From positions 1,612,001 to 1,676,000 of the forward strand of contig NZ_CP042906.1 in NCBI RefSeq assembly GCF_008728855.1: a stretch of DNA of 64,000 nt, written 5' to 3'. Of this stretch, positions 56,597 through 64,000 are shown piece by piece. The stretch's first letter is position 1, and every line of letters starts with the position of its first letter. The DNA is from Hypericibacter terrae. Its GTDB lineage: Bacteria > Pseudomonadota > Alphaproteobacteria > Dongiales > Dongiaceae. The notes beneath the pieces are model-generated. The model was not told the DNA's origin, ran no database searches, and saw only the letters and a program-made list of their open reading frames with translations. The translations under genes were made by a program, and so were the position numbers.

Positions 56597-56798
56597 GCGG
56601 CGACTGGCACTCGGCTCCCGCGTTGCAAGGACCGCATCGATTCCCGGGGAAGGGTCCCGCCACGGTGAATCGGCGGATCCCGGGAATCAATCCAGTGCCG
56701 ATAGTGTCGGCCAAAATCCGCAGCCGGTCCAGTCCCGAGGGCCCGAGCCCGTCGAAGCTTTCCGGGGGGCGGAATGGAGGGGAAGGCCGGCGGCAGCG

Positions 56799-57143
56799 CT
56801 ACTGGACCAGCCTCGATTCCTGGCCGGGGATCGGCTTGCTCACACAATCCACCACCGCCAGGGTCCGGTAGCAGTAATAGACCGGCATCGGCGGATGGGC
56901 GGCGGCCTCGTCGGCCGCGATCTCTTCGGGCGTGCGGCAGTATTTTCCGGTGCGCTCGAGTTCGAAGGAGGAGCAGTCCTCGCCCGTGATCCAGCCGGCG
57001 ACGTAGTCGGTCGGCAGTTTCTTGTCCATCGTGAAGGTCGTGGCGGTGACGGCCCCCATCGCGAGGTCGGCCGGCAGGCCCGCGCAGCCCTGCAGGGTCA
57101 GCGAGGCGCCCAGAATCAGGTAAAGGACGATGTTCTTGAGCAT
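56799..57143 (-). CDS. Small lipoprotein, unknown function
   Basis: Protein of 114 residues. An N-terminal MLKNIVLYLILGASLTLQGCAG gives a lipobox LQGC at residues 17-20, so the mature protein would be lipid-anchored at Cys20. The rest has four more Cys (DCSSF, YCRTPEE, YYCYR, DCVSK), which could form two disulfides in the periplasm. A longer frame to 57314 exists but would not be a signal peptide. No family is recognised. Confidence 0.75.
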   Translation of the reverse strand: MLKNIVLYLILGASLTLQGCAGLPADLAMGAVTATTFTMDKKLPTDYVAGWITGEDCSSFELERTGKYCRTPEEIAADEAAAHPPMPVYYCYRTLAVVDCVSKPIPGQESRLVQ

Positions 57144-57466
57144 GGCGGCCGTCCTGGTCTTTCGTCGGGTCCGCCCTTCCTGGGGGACCGGATGGCGATC
57201 CTGCGCCGATCCTGGTGAAGATCGCGTTAGCGCCCGGCGCCGCCCTGTTTCCGAGCGCCGCCGAATGTCGCGGAACCCATTGAAATTCCGGGATTTGCCA
57301 AGGTGAATGCACAAGGTTATGTTACGCCCGGCTTTGGCCCCGGCCCCGGCAGGGATTTGGGGCTTGCGAGAATCAGGCTCGATGCGGCAATCGCATCGTC
57401 GGTCCTTGGGCCCAATCCCGGGATTTAGGACAAGAGGCAGCGGCGCGGGGGCCGAGAGGAGCGGGC
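57144..57466. other. Divergent spacer with clustered short palindromes
   Basis: 323 bp between the divergent lipoprotein and YfgM-like genes. Within 57381-57425 lie GATGCG-N5-CGCATC (57381-57397), TTGGGCCCAA (57406-57415) and AATCCCGGGATT (57414-57425), two of them sharing bases. This could be a structured leader or operator array for the bamB operon. No gene is seen. Confidence 0.4.
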
Positions 57467-58114
57467 GTGGCGGATATCTTCAAGGAAGTCGAAGAAGACC
57501 TTCGGCGCGAAAAGTTCGAGCAGCTCTGGCAACGCTATGGCCGGTGGGTGATCGCGCTCGCGGTCGTGGTCGTCCTCGGCACCGCCGGTTCCGTCGCCTG
57601 GCAACGCTATCAGCAGCATCGCGAAGCGCAACTGGCCGAACAGTATGGCGCGGCGATCGCGCTGACCGATCCGAGCACGGGCGATCTCGCCAAGGCGGAT
57701 GCGGCCCTGGCGAACATCGCCGATGCCGGCGGCGGCTATGGCGCGCTGGCGTCGCTCGAGCGCGCCGCGGTCAAGGCCAAGGCCGGCGACATCGACGGCG
57801 CGGCGAAGATCTATGACGCGATGGTCGCCGACAGCACGACGCCGGCCGCGCTGCGCGATCTGGCGAAGCTGCTGAAAGTCATGCGGCTGGTCGACAGCGG
57901 CGATCCCGCGGCGCTCACCAGCGATCTGGCGCCCCTGATGGCACCCGAGAATCCCTGGCGTTTCACGGCGACCGAGCTGACCGCGATCCTCGCGCTCAAG
58001 AGCGGCGATCAGAAGCACGCCACGGAACTCTTCACCCAGCTCGCCGACGATCAGGCGGCGCCCTCCAGTCTGCGCGCGCGGGCGGCCGAAATGGCCGCGG
58101 CCCTCAAGAGCTGA
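57467..58114 (+). CDS. YfgM/UPF0070-like TPR membrane protein
   Basis: Protein of 215 residues. One N-terminal helix (about 26-45, WVIALAVVVVLGTAGSVAW) anchors a periplasmic TPR-like domain. The N-terminal ADIFKEVEEDLRREKFEQLWQRYG and its place just ahead of bamB and der match YfgM-type ancillary factors of the Sec translocon and outer-membrane assembly. It starts with GTG at 57467. bamB begins 6 bp after the stop. Confidence 0.85.
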   Translation: MADIFKEVEEDLRREKFEQLWQRYGRWVIALAVVVVLGTAGSVAWQRYQQHREAQLAEQYGAAIALTDPSTGDLAKADAALANIADAGGGYGALASLERAAVKAKAGDIDGAAKIYDAMVADSTTPAALRDLAKLLKVMRLVDSGDPAALTSDLAPLMAPENPWRFTATELTAILALKSGDQKHATELFTQLADDQAAPSSLRARAAEMAAALKS

Positions 58115-58120
58115 TTTCAC

Positions 58121-59485
58121 ATGATGTCAAACTCTGCGGTTCTTTCCTCCCGCCGGCAGCGCGCCGGTCGTGCGGCCGGCCTCGCCGGTCTCGTGATGGC
58201 GCTGACGCTGCTGTCCGGCTGCGATTACTTCTTCGGCGATCCTGAGGCGCCGCCTTTGCCGGGCCAGCGCATCTCGGTGCTGAAGATGTCGGGCTCGCTC
58301 GTGATCGATCCGAGCCTGCAGGAGAAGCAGGTCGTGCTGCCCAGGCCCGAAACCAACACGGAATGGCCGCAGCCCGGCGGCTATTCGAGCCACGCCATGT
58401 ATCACGTGGCGCTCCCCGACAACATCAAGACGGTCTGGACCGCGCATATCGGCCAGGCGGCCGGCGATGACCGCGCCATCCTGGCCGAACCCATCTCGGT
58501 CGGCGGGCGCGTCTTCACCATGGATGCCGGCGCCACCGTCACCGCGTTCGACGTCGCGAATGGCGGCCAGGTCTGGCGCACCGATCTGACGCCCGAGGAC
58601 GAGGACGACGATCTCTTCGGCGGCGGCCTCACCAGCGACGGCAAGATGCTCTATGTGAGCACCGCCTACGAGCATATGTATGCGCTCGACATCGGCACCG
58701 GCACCGTCAAGTGGGATGTCGATCTGCGCATGCCCCTGCGGGCCGCGCCAACCTACAGCGACGGCCGCGTCTTCATCGTCTCCACGGACAACCAGGTGGT
58801 GGCGCTGGCGGCCGACGACGGCCGCAAGCTCTGGACCCATGCCGGCGTGCCGCCGGCGGCGGCTCTCCTCGGCGGTCCGGCGCCGGCGGTGGTCGGGCCC
58901 AACGTCATCGTCCCGCTCAGCACCGGCGAGCTCCTGGCGATCCGCGCCGAGACCGGCCGCGTGCTCTGGACCGAAAGCCTCGCCGGCGGCCAGCGCTCGG
59001 AATCGCTGTCGCAATTGGCCGACATCCGCGGCCGGCCGGTGATCGATCGCGACCTGGTGCTGGCGGTCAGCCATAGCGGCGTCACCGCGGCCATCGACCT
59101 CTCCAACGGCCGGCGCGTCTGGACCAACAATTTCGGCGGCAGCCAGGGCCCCTGGGCCGCGGGCGATTATGTCTACATGCTGACGCGCGAAGGCGACGTG
59201 CTCTGCCTGACGCGCGATCAGGGCCGGCTGCGCTGGGTGCAGTCGCTGCCGACCTTCGAGAACATGGAAGAGAAGAAGCGCCCGATCACCTGGTCCGGCC
59301 CGGTGCTGGCGGGCGACCGCCTGGTCGTCACCGGCTCGAATGCGGAGGCCTATTCGATCTCGCCCTATACCGGCGAGTTCCTCGGCAAGATCGAGCTCCC
59401 GGGGCGTTCCCATCTGGAGCCGATCATCGTCAACGGCACGCTGCTGTTGGTGCTGGACAATGCGGATCTGATCGCGATGCGCTGA
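58121..59485 (+). CDS. bamB: Outer membrane protein assembly factor BamB
   Basis: Lipoprotein of 454 residues in the BAM complex that folds outer-membrane beta-barrels. The signal ends in LLSGCDYFFGD, so Cys is the lipid anchor. A PQQ-like eight-blade propeller follows, with repeated blade segments such as GGQVWRTDL, GTVKWDVDL, GRKLWTHAG, GRVLWTESL and GRRVWTNNF. ATG 58124 is an equal start candidate. der follows in the same direction. Confidence 0.93.
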   Translation: MMSNSAVLSSRRQRAGRAAGLAGLVMALTLLSGCDYFFGDPEAPPLPGQRISVLKMSGSLVIDPSLQEKQVVLPRPETNTEWPQPGGYSSHAMYHVALPDNIKTVWTAHIGQAAGDDRAILAEPISVGGRVFTMDAGATVTAFDVANGGQVWRTDLTPEDEDDDLFGGGLTSDGKMLYVSTAYEHMYALDIGTGTVKWDVDLRMPLRAAPTYSDGRVFIVSTDNQVVALAADDGRKLWTHAGVPPAAALLGGPAPAVVGPNVIVPLSTGELLAIRAETGRVLWTESLAGGQRSESLSQLADIRGRPVIDRDLVLAVSHSGVTAAIDLSNGRRVWTNNFGGSQGPWAAGDYVYMLTREGDVLCLTRDQGRLRWVQSLPTFENMEEKKRPITWSGPVLAGDRLVVTGSNAEAYSISPYTGEFLGKIELPGRSHLEPIIVNGTLLLVLDNADLIAMR

Positions 59486-59554
59486 GGCGCGTCGCGGTTC
59501 GGAATTTCGCGACGACGAGAGAGGGCCGATCCGATGCGCCGTGAAGGCGAGACG

Positions 59555-60988
59555 ATGGGGCTCACGCTGGCGATCGTCGGCCGCCCCAATGTGGGCAAAT
59601 CCACGCTGTTCAACCGTCTGACCGGCCGGCGCCAGGCGCTGGTCGACGATCAGCCGGGCGTCACGCGCGACCGTCGCTATGGCGACGGCCGGATCGGCGA
59701 GTTCACCTTCCGGCTGGTCGACACCGCCGGTTTCGAGGACGCCAAGGGCGACACCCTCGAGGCGCGCATGCGCGACCAGACCGAGCGCGCGGTGGGCGAG
59801 GCCGATCTCATCCTCTTTCTGATCGATGCGCGCGAGGGCGTCACGGCGCTGGATCAGCATTTCCTGCGCTGGCTGCGCAAGCAGCACCGGCCGATGGTGC
59901 TGGTCGCCAACAAGGCCGAATCCAAGGCGGCGCTCTCCGGCCTCGGTGAGGCGCACCGTCTGGGGCTGGGCGATCCCATCCCGGTCTCGGCCGAACATGC
60001 GCAAGGGCTCGACCTGCTGCTCGACGCGATCCGCGACAAGCTCGGCGACAAGGCTAAGCTCGGCGATCCGGTCGAGGAGGAGGACGAGTTCGCGCTTCCG
60101 GCCGACGAGCCGGAATTCGCCGACGCCGACGCCTTCGACGAGGCGGCGGCGGCCGCCCATGAGAAGGAGATCGAGAAGCGCCCGCTCCAGCTCGCCATCG
60201 TCGGCCGTCCGAATGTCGGCAAATCGACTCTGGTGAACCGCTTGATCGGCGAGGACCGGCTGCTGGTGGGCCCCGAGGCCGGCATCACGCGCGATTCCAT
60301 CGCCATCGACTGGCAGCATCGCGGCCGGCGCGTGCGGCTGGTCGACACCGCCGGCGTGCGGCGTCACTCGAAGGTGATCGACAAGGTCGAGCGGCTCTCG
60401 GTCAGCGACACGCTCAACACCATCCGCTATGCCGAGGTGGTGATCCTGGTGCTCGATTCCGAGGTCATGCTGGAGAAGCAGGACCTGACGCTCGCCCGCA
60501 TGGTGCTGGAGGAAGGCCGCGCGCTCCTGATCGCCGCCAACAAATGGGACCGCATCGAGGACAAGCCCAAGGCGCTGAAGAAGCTCACCGACCGGGTCGA
60601 GAAATCGCTGACCCAGGCGAAGGGGATTCCGGTGCTGCCGGTGTCGGCGCTGACGGGCCAGAATCTCGACCGGCTGATCGACGCCGCCTTCGCGCTGCAC
60701 AAGCAGTGGAACCGCCGCCTCGCCACCTCGCCGCTCAATCGCTGGCTGCGCGGCATGGTCGACAATCATCCGGCCCCGCTGGTGGCGGGACGCCGCCTCA
60801 AGCCGCGCTACATGACCCAGATCAAGACGCGGCCGCCGACCTTCGCCTTCTTCATGAACCGCCCCGAGAAGCTGCCCGACGACTATATGCGCTACCTCAT
60901 CAACGGCCTGCGCGAACAGTTCGAACTCCCCGGCGTCCCCATCCGCACCACGCTGCGCAAGATCAAGAACCCCTACGCGGAGGAGTGA
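59555..60988 (+). CDS. der: Ribosome biogenesis GTPase Der
   Basis: Protein of 477 residues with two tandem GTPase domains, needed for 50S assembly. G1 motifs are GRPNVGKST in both domains (first near residue 9), G3 motifs DTAGFED and DTAGVRR, G4 motifs NKAES and NKWDR. A KH-like end follows (KPRYMTQIKTRPPTFAFF). An acidic linker joins the domains. ATG 59534 adds 7 residues and is also possible. Confidence 0.95.
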   Translation: MGLTLAIVGRPNVGKSTLFNRLTGRRQALVDDQPGVTRDRRYGDGRIGEFTFRLVDTAGFEDAKGDTLEARMRDQTERAVGEADLILFLIDAREGVTALDQHFLRWLRKQHRPMVLVANKAESKAALSGLGEAHRLGLGDPIPVSAEHAQGLDLLLDAIRDKLGDKAKLGDPVEEEDEFALPADEPEFADADAFDEAAAAAHEKEIEKRPLQLAIVGRPNVGKSTLVNRLIGEDRLLVGPEAGITRDSIAIDWQHRGRRVRLVDTAGVRRHSKVIDKVERLSVSDTLNTIRYAEVVILVLDSEVMLEKQDLTLARMVLEEGRALLIAANKWDRIEDKPKALKKLTDRVEKSLTQAKGIPVLPVSALTGQNLDRLIDAAFALHKQWNRRLATSPLNRWLRGMVDNHPAPLVAGRRLKPRYMTQIKTRPPTFAFFMNRPEKLPDDYMRYLINGLREQFELPGVPIRTTLRKIKNPYAEE

Positions 60989-61229
60989 GCGCGCACGGCG
61001 AGCCCTCTCGCGCCGGCCTCGATTGCACCCACAGGGCTGTTCGGCGACAATCCAGCAAGGCGTGCATTTTGGGGAGCCATTGCAGTCGAGGATTGTGAAT
61101 CCCTTCCCGGTGGAAGCTCTGGTCATGGGGCCCTGCAATTGGGCCTCCTGAGAGCCATCGGGTTCCAAATAAACTAGATTTTTTTCAATTAGTTACAAGA
61201 AATCCGGCCAGCCCGGACTTGAAATGGCA

Positions 61230-61243
61230 TAAGGAATTCCTTA
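61230..61243. promoter_or_regulatory. 14-bp perfect palindrome touching a start codon
   Basis: TAAGGAATTCCTTA is a perfect palindrome that ends on the base before the ATG at 61244 and contains the AAGGA ribosome site. It could be the operator of the HTH protein encoded downstream, or an RNA hairpin hiding the ribosome site. The upstream 100 bp is AT-rich with a T7 run. Confidence 0.6.
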
Positions 61244-61585
61244 ATGTCATCCCGTGAGGCTATTGATCCGCTGCCTGAGGCTCTCGACCAGCTCGAGGCC
61301 TTTCTGCGCAGCAAGTCACGCTCCACTCGGATCGCGGCAAGCAAGCTCTGGGGCCGCTTCGTCAGGCTGACGAGCTACGAGCTCCGCGAGCTCGATCACT
61401 ATCGTGTCGATCAACGCGGGCTCTATGCCGTGACCCGGACCGTAACGCGAGGAACCGAGCTGGTGATCTTCTTTTCTGTCGAGCAAACATCGGCGCGCTT
61501 GAGGCTGCGAATGTTGACGGTGGTGCAGGTCATCGGGCAACCCCAAATGGCGGCGGCGAAGACCAAAGCAATGAGCTACCTATGA
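61244..61585 (+). CDS. Small basic protein, possible HigB/RelE-like toxin
   Basis: Protein of 113 residues, rich in Arg, with ASKLWGRFVRLTSYELRELDHYRV, RGLYAVTRTV and ELVIFFSVEQ strands. A RelE-superfamily fold is suggested by size, charge and position before an HTH gene that it overlaps by 4 bases, the HigBA order. Typical HigB catalytic motifs are not clear, so the family is uncertain. The region is less GC-rich than its flanks, which suggests transfer. Confidence 0.6.
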   Translation: MSSREAIDPLPEALDQLEAFLRSKSRSTRIAASKLWGRFVRLTSYELRELDHYRVDQRGLYAVTRTVTRGTELVIFFSVEQTSARLRLRMLTVVQVIGQPQMAAAKTKAMSYL

Positions 61586-62313
61586 GCACCAAGAAGACTA
61601 TCGACTATATCGATGCGTTGATCGCCGGTGATACGAAACTCGCGGAGGCCTTCCAAAAGGGCTTCTATGCGCAAGGCGCCGCACATCTGATCACTCAGAT
61701 GCGACTGGCCGCCGGGCTTAGCCAGGCGCAGCTGGCAGCCAAGCTGGGCGTCAAGGCGCCCCGGATTTCGGAAGCCGAGAACCCGAAGGGATCGGACGGG
61801 CCGACCTACCGTGTCATGTGTCAGGTTGCGGAAGCATGCGGCTTTCGTTGGCCGACCTCGATTGCGGATCTGGCGCCTATCGGGCAAGTCACGACGCCGC
61901 AGGCCCAAGGTCAGCTTTTCGTGATCGAAGCAGATCCTGCGCCACAGGGCCGCAAGACGGCCGGAGAAATCACAGCGTCGGAGGCTTCGACGGTTGGCGT
62001 GTTCGAGACGCTGATTGACGCAATGGCCGAACCGGCAGCCGGCGCGAAATCTTCGGCAGAAGGACGTGGTTTGACCAAGAGCGAAGAGGCAGTCCTGAGC
62101 ATATTCAAGAATCGGGCTGCGGGAAGACTGCGAATACTCGGGCAAGTCACGCTTGGCCCCAGCGGCCAGAGTGTGAAGCCCAATCTTCTCGAGGAATTGA
62201 AGCGACTCTTTGCAATACCTCGGAAGACTTCGGGGGAGGTTGCTTTCTCGCGCGAGGGGCTTTCTCAGAGGGCTGGATCGGGTCCCCTCAGGGACCGAAG
62301 CAAGACGCGTTAG
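61582..62313 (+). CDS. XRE-type HTH protein with long C-terminal region
   Basis: Protein of 243 residues. The HTH covers about 33-85 (AHLITQMRLAAGLSQAQLAAKLGVKAPRISEAEN, then TYRVMCQVAEACGF) and resembles HigA-like antitoxins. The remaining 150 residues, much longer than in ordinary antitoxins, include SEEAVLSIFKNRAAGRLRILGQVTLG and show no family I know. It overlaps the upstream gene by 4 bases (ATGA) and is the likely regulator of the palindrome at 61230. Confidence 0.7.
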   Translation: MSTKKTIDYIDALIAGDTKLAEAFQKGFYAQGAAHLITQMRLAAGLSQAQLAAKLGVKAPRISEAENPKGSDGPTYRVMCQVAEACGFRWPTSIADLAPIGQVTTPQAQGQLFVIEADPAPQGRKTAGEITASEASTVGVFETLIDAMAEPAAGAKSSAEGRGLTKSEEAVLSIFKNRAAGRLRILGQVTLGPSGQSVKPNLLEELKRLFAIPRKTSGEVAFSREGLSQRAGSGPLRDRSKTR

Positions 62314-62340
62314 CAGGCGCCACGATGCCGCAAGGTCACA

Positions 62341-62763
62341 ATGAGTAATCAGACTCTGATCGCAGTTCTGGGCCTATTGGGCGGATTTGTCGGCATCGTC
62401 TCGTCCCTGTTCATGACGCGTGCCGCCACTCGCACCTTGAGCGAAGAGGGCGCGCGCAACGGTCTCGTCATATTGCAGAACCTGGTATTGCAGGTCGAAG
62501 CCGACCGGGCGAAGGCTGCATCGGAAGCCGGCGATGCGAGCCAGCCGGCGCCAGCGAACAACGATTCCAAAGGCCGTTCCACGGCCGAGAGAATTGGCGA
62601 GACGATAGCCAAGGTTGATGCCGATCTGGTCGAAGAAATCGTCAGCAAAGGCAAGGAGAGCCGCTTCGACATGAAGTGGGGCAGCATCTTGCTGGTCATT
62701 GCCTTCGCGCTGCTCGTTGCCCAGAGCATCGCGACGTTCTGGGGCGCCCCTTCGATCCACTAG
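62341..62763 (+). CDS. Two-helix membrane protein, unknown
   Basis: Protein of 140 residues with a hydrophobic segment at about 5-25 and another at about 113-133 (WGSILLVIAFALLVAQSIATF). Between them lies a charged, Ala-rich region likely to be helical or coiled. It begins 27 bp after the HTH gene with AAGG upstream, so it may be the third gene of the same unit. No family is recognised. Confidence 0.65.
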   Translation: MSNQTLIAVLGLLGGFVGIVSSLFMTRAATRTLSEEGARNGLVILQNLVLQVEADRAKAASEAGDASQPAPANNDSKGRSTAERIGETIAKVDADLVEEIVSKGKESRFDMKWGSILLVIAFALLVAQSIATFWGAPSIH

Positions 62764-62825
62764 CGCCGCCCTCGGTCCGGACTCCGCTCCAATTCGCAGG
62801 AACAGCGAACGCGTCGTAGCTTTCG

Positions 62826-63371
62826 TCACACCGGCTCCAGCCCCATCCGGCGCAGCGCCTCGTCCCGCTTCGGCGCGTCCGACTCCAGGAAGAACTCGTC
62901 CAGCTGCGGCGGCGGAACCCTCGTGCCGGCGAGCATGGCGTGGGCCTGGCCGCGATGATGGATCTGATGCTGGAACAGATGGGGCAGGATCGATCCCACC
63001 GTCTCGCGATAATCGACGCCGTCCTTGCGGTCGATGGTGACGCGGCGCGAGAGGTCGCGCGTCGTCAGGCGATCGCAGAATTGGATCAACTGCCGGTCGG
63101 TGTCGGCCTGCGCGGCCGCGAGATCGGGCAGGTCGGCATAGGGCGTCTCGTTCTCGAGCAGCACCCGCCCGCTGCCCTGGAGGTCCGCCAGATAATAGCG
63201 GTCGACCACGAGGATGTGGTTGAGCGTCTCGCAGAGAGAGGGGAAGAAGCTCACCCGCCGCGCGATGAACTCCGCCGGCGTGAGTTCGGCGCAGGCCGCC
63301 AGCAGGCGCGCATTGGCCAAGGCATTGTTGCGGGCCATGGCGCGGAAATGATCGGTCAGCCGGGTTGTCAT
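62826..63371 (-). CDS. DinB/YfiT-superfamily protein
   Basis: Protein of 181 residues forming a four-helix bundle. Likely metal ligands are His in ETLNHILVVDRYYLAD and the pair in LFQHQIHHRGQAH. These proteins are putative metal-dependent transferases or hydrolases, often thiol-linked. The ATG at 63371 is chosen because upstream in-frame codons lack a ribosome site and extend through the divergent promoter region. Confidence 0.85.
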   Translation of the reverse strand: MTTRLTDHFRAMARNNALANARLLAACAELTPAEFIARRVSFFPSLCETLNHILVVDRYYLADLQGSGRVLLENETPYADLPDLAAAQADTDRQLIQFCDRLTTRDLSRRVTIDRKDGVDYRETVGSILPHLFQHQIHHRGQAHAMLAGTRVPPPQLDEFFLESDAPKRDEALRRMGLEPV

Positions 63372-63478
63372 GACGGGCCTCCGGAAATTTTTCTTAAGCC
63401 GATCAAGGGGAAGAGTCGGAACAGGGCAGGGCTCCCACCTTGTCATAATATGGCCGGAGCTGTGACATCCGCCCCTTA

Positions 63479-63494
63479 TTAACCCCTCGCTAAC
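63479..63494. promoter_or_regulatory. CtrA-like box
   Basis: TTAAC (63479-63483), six bases, CTAAC (63490-63494). The alphaproteobacterial CtrA consensus is TTAA-N7-TTAA, so one base differs. It lies 21 bp before the envelope gene at 63515 and in the spacer shared with the DinB-like gene. It could control the envelope gene in the cell cycle (inference). Confidence 0.35.
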
Positions 63495-63514
63495 CATATC
63501 GGCGCACGGTCAAC

Positions 63515-64000
63515 ATGCCCGCGGCCGAGTCGCCGCGGTATAGGGGACCGCAGCTGAGACAGATCAGGCCCTCTTCGCAGGCACGGAACCGTCCGTGGCG
63601 AAGGCTGGCAAGCTCGACCTTCATCGGCTTATCGCTTCTCCTCGGCTGCGGGAGCTCTTCCGCGAACGCCGACTCCTCAACGAATGCCCAAACCGGACCG
63701 TTCCGGCTCTTCGTCGATTTCGCGCGCGAGGAGCCCGTGGAGGCCGAATTGACGCTGGAGGGCACCCGGCCGCAGACCTTGGGCGGCATTCCGGTGAGCT
63801 TCTCCGCGATCGACGGCGCCTCGGCCGCGGGCCTGACCGTCGGCATCGCCGGCCGGCAGCGCGTCCAGTTCGACGACAGGCTGTCGCTGACGCTCGAGGC
63901 CATCGGCAGCCGCTCGCGCAACGAAGCCGATGTCACGCTCGGCACCGGCCGTGCCTGGAGCGGCGCCACCTTTTCCTATCGCGACGGGGATCTGACTCTC
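63515..64000 (+). CDS. Envelope lipoprotein/beta-barrel-like protein (5' part)
   Basis: An open frame of 162 codons from ATG 63515 that reaches the window edge without a stop. It starts with 30 basic residues, then a signal-like RRLASSTFIGLSLLLGCGSS, with a lipobox LLGC. The following part has alternating strands (EAELTLEGTRP, LTVGIAGRQRVQFDDRLSLTLEAIGSRSR, ADVTLGTGRAWSGATFSYRDG) resembling an outer-membrane barrel, perhaps Slam-like. A later start is possible, because 30 residues before the signal is long. Its full length and family cannot be judged here. Confidence 0.55.
   Translation, partial: MPAAESPRYRGPQLRQIRPSSQARNRPWRRLASSTFIGLSLLLGCGSSSANADSSTNAQTGPFRLFVDFAREEPVEAELTLEGTRPQTLGGIPVSFSAIDGASAAGLTVGIAGRQRVQFDDRLSLTLEAIGSRSRNEADVTLGTGRAWSGATFSYRDGDLTL

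Noticed and set aside
58127-61168. 1013-codon reverse frame across bamB and der
   Set aside because: It covers two conserved genes on the other strand, has shadow-type composition and no motif.
63490-63969. Reverse frame of 159 codons at the right edge
   Set aside because: The forward frame over the same bases has a signal sequence and strand pattern. The reverse one is Ser/Pro/Arg-rich shadow.

Overview
The window is GC-rich, gene-dense bacterial chromosome, most likely from an alphaproteobacterium of Rhodospirillales type. The clearest lineage markers are a GcrA cell-cycle regulator, a DUF2794 protein, a tal-pgi fusion, two PAS_5-type single-domain proteins and a CtrA-like site. The assignment is inferred from gene content only. 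I see no phage, insertion sequence, CRISPR array or rRNA. There is one tRNA gene, tRNA-Met(CAT).

Layout. 1-3371: the end of an iron-sulfur assembly locus (hscA partial, fdx, iscX) and an ABHD18-like hydrolase. 3520-4194: a LuxR-type response regulator. 4233-11423: a LysR regulator divergent from an SDR, an NMT1/SsuA-like ABC importer (three genes), a GMC oxidoreductase and an agmatinase-family ureohydrolase, which together look like uptake and breakdown of an unknown guanidino compound. 11474-18571: RtcB, a 1250-residue SSS-transporter/histidine-kinase hybrid and an MHS-family transporter that ends in a very good terminator. 18765-20497: mnmA, an SCP2-like protein and tRNA-Met.

21062-37625: two small unknown genes, then a 12-gene, mostly overlapping operon that covers nearly all of the pentose phosphate pathway: tkt, tal-pgi, gnd, zwf, a HAD phosphatase, gntK, pgl, rpiA and a ROK sugar kinase. 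It continues into a GH39-like glycosidase, a glucoamylase-like protein and a MerA-like flavoprotein that has lost one redox cysteine. The operon could release glucose, phosphorylate it and push it through NADPH-producing steps.

38014-48707: an accessory detoxification and regulation region with a PAS protein, haloacid-dehalogenase-like HAD, cysteine-synthase family protein, DUF488, MarR, SRAP/YedK, three GSTs, AKR, SDR, CDF, an ArsR/SRPBCC pair and a YffB-like reductase. The MarR and ArsR genes have very clear palindromic operators. 48729-55336: an FAD monooxygenase, a second PAS_5 protein and a four-gene Pot-like polyamine/opine-type ABC importer, followed by a paired inverted repeat (BIME-like). 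55536-60988: gcrA with a striking cluster of GANTC sites upstream, DUF2794, a lipoprotein, and the conserved envelope/ribosome block YfgM-like, bamB, der.

61230-62763: a less GC-rich three-gene cassette (small basic protein, long XRE-type HTH protein, two-TM protein) that begins with a 14-bp perfect palindrome touching the first start codon. It resembles a HigBA-like toxin-antitoxin module with extra parts and is the best candidate for an undescribed system. 62826-64000: a DinB-like protein and, divergently, an envelope protein that runs off the window edge without a stop codon.
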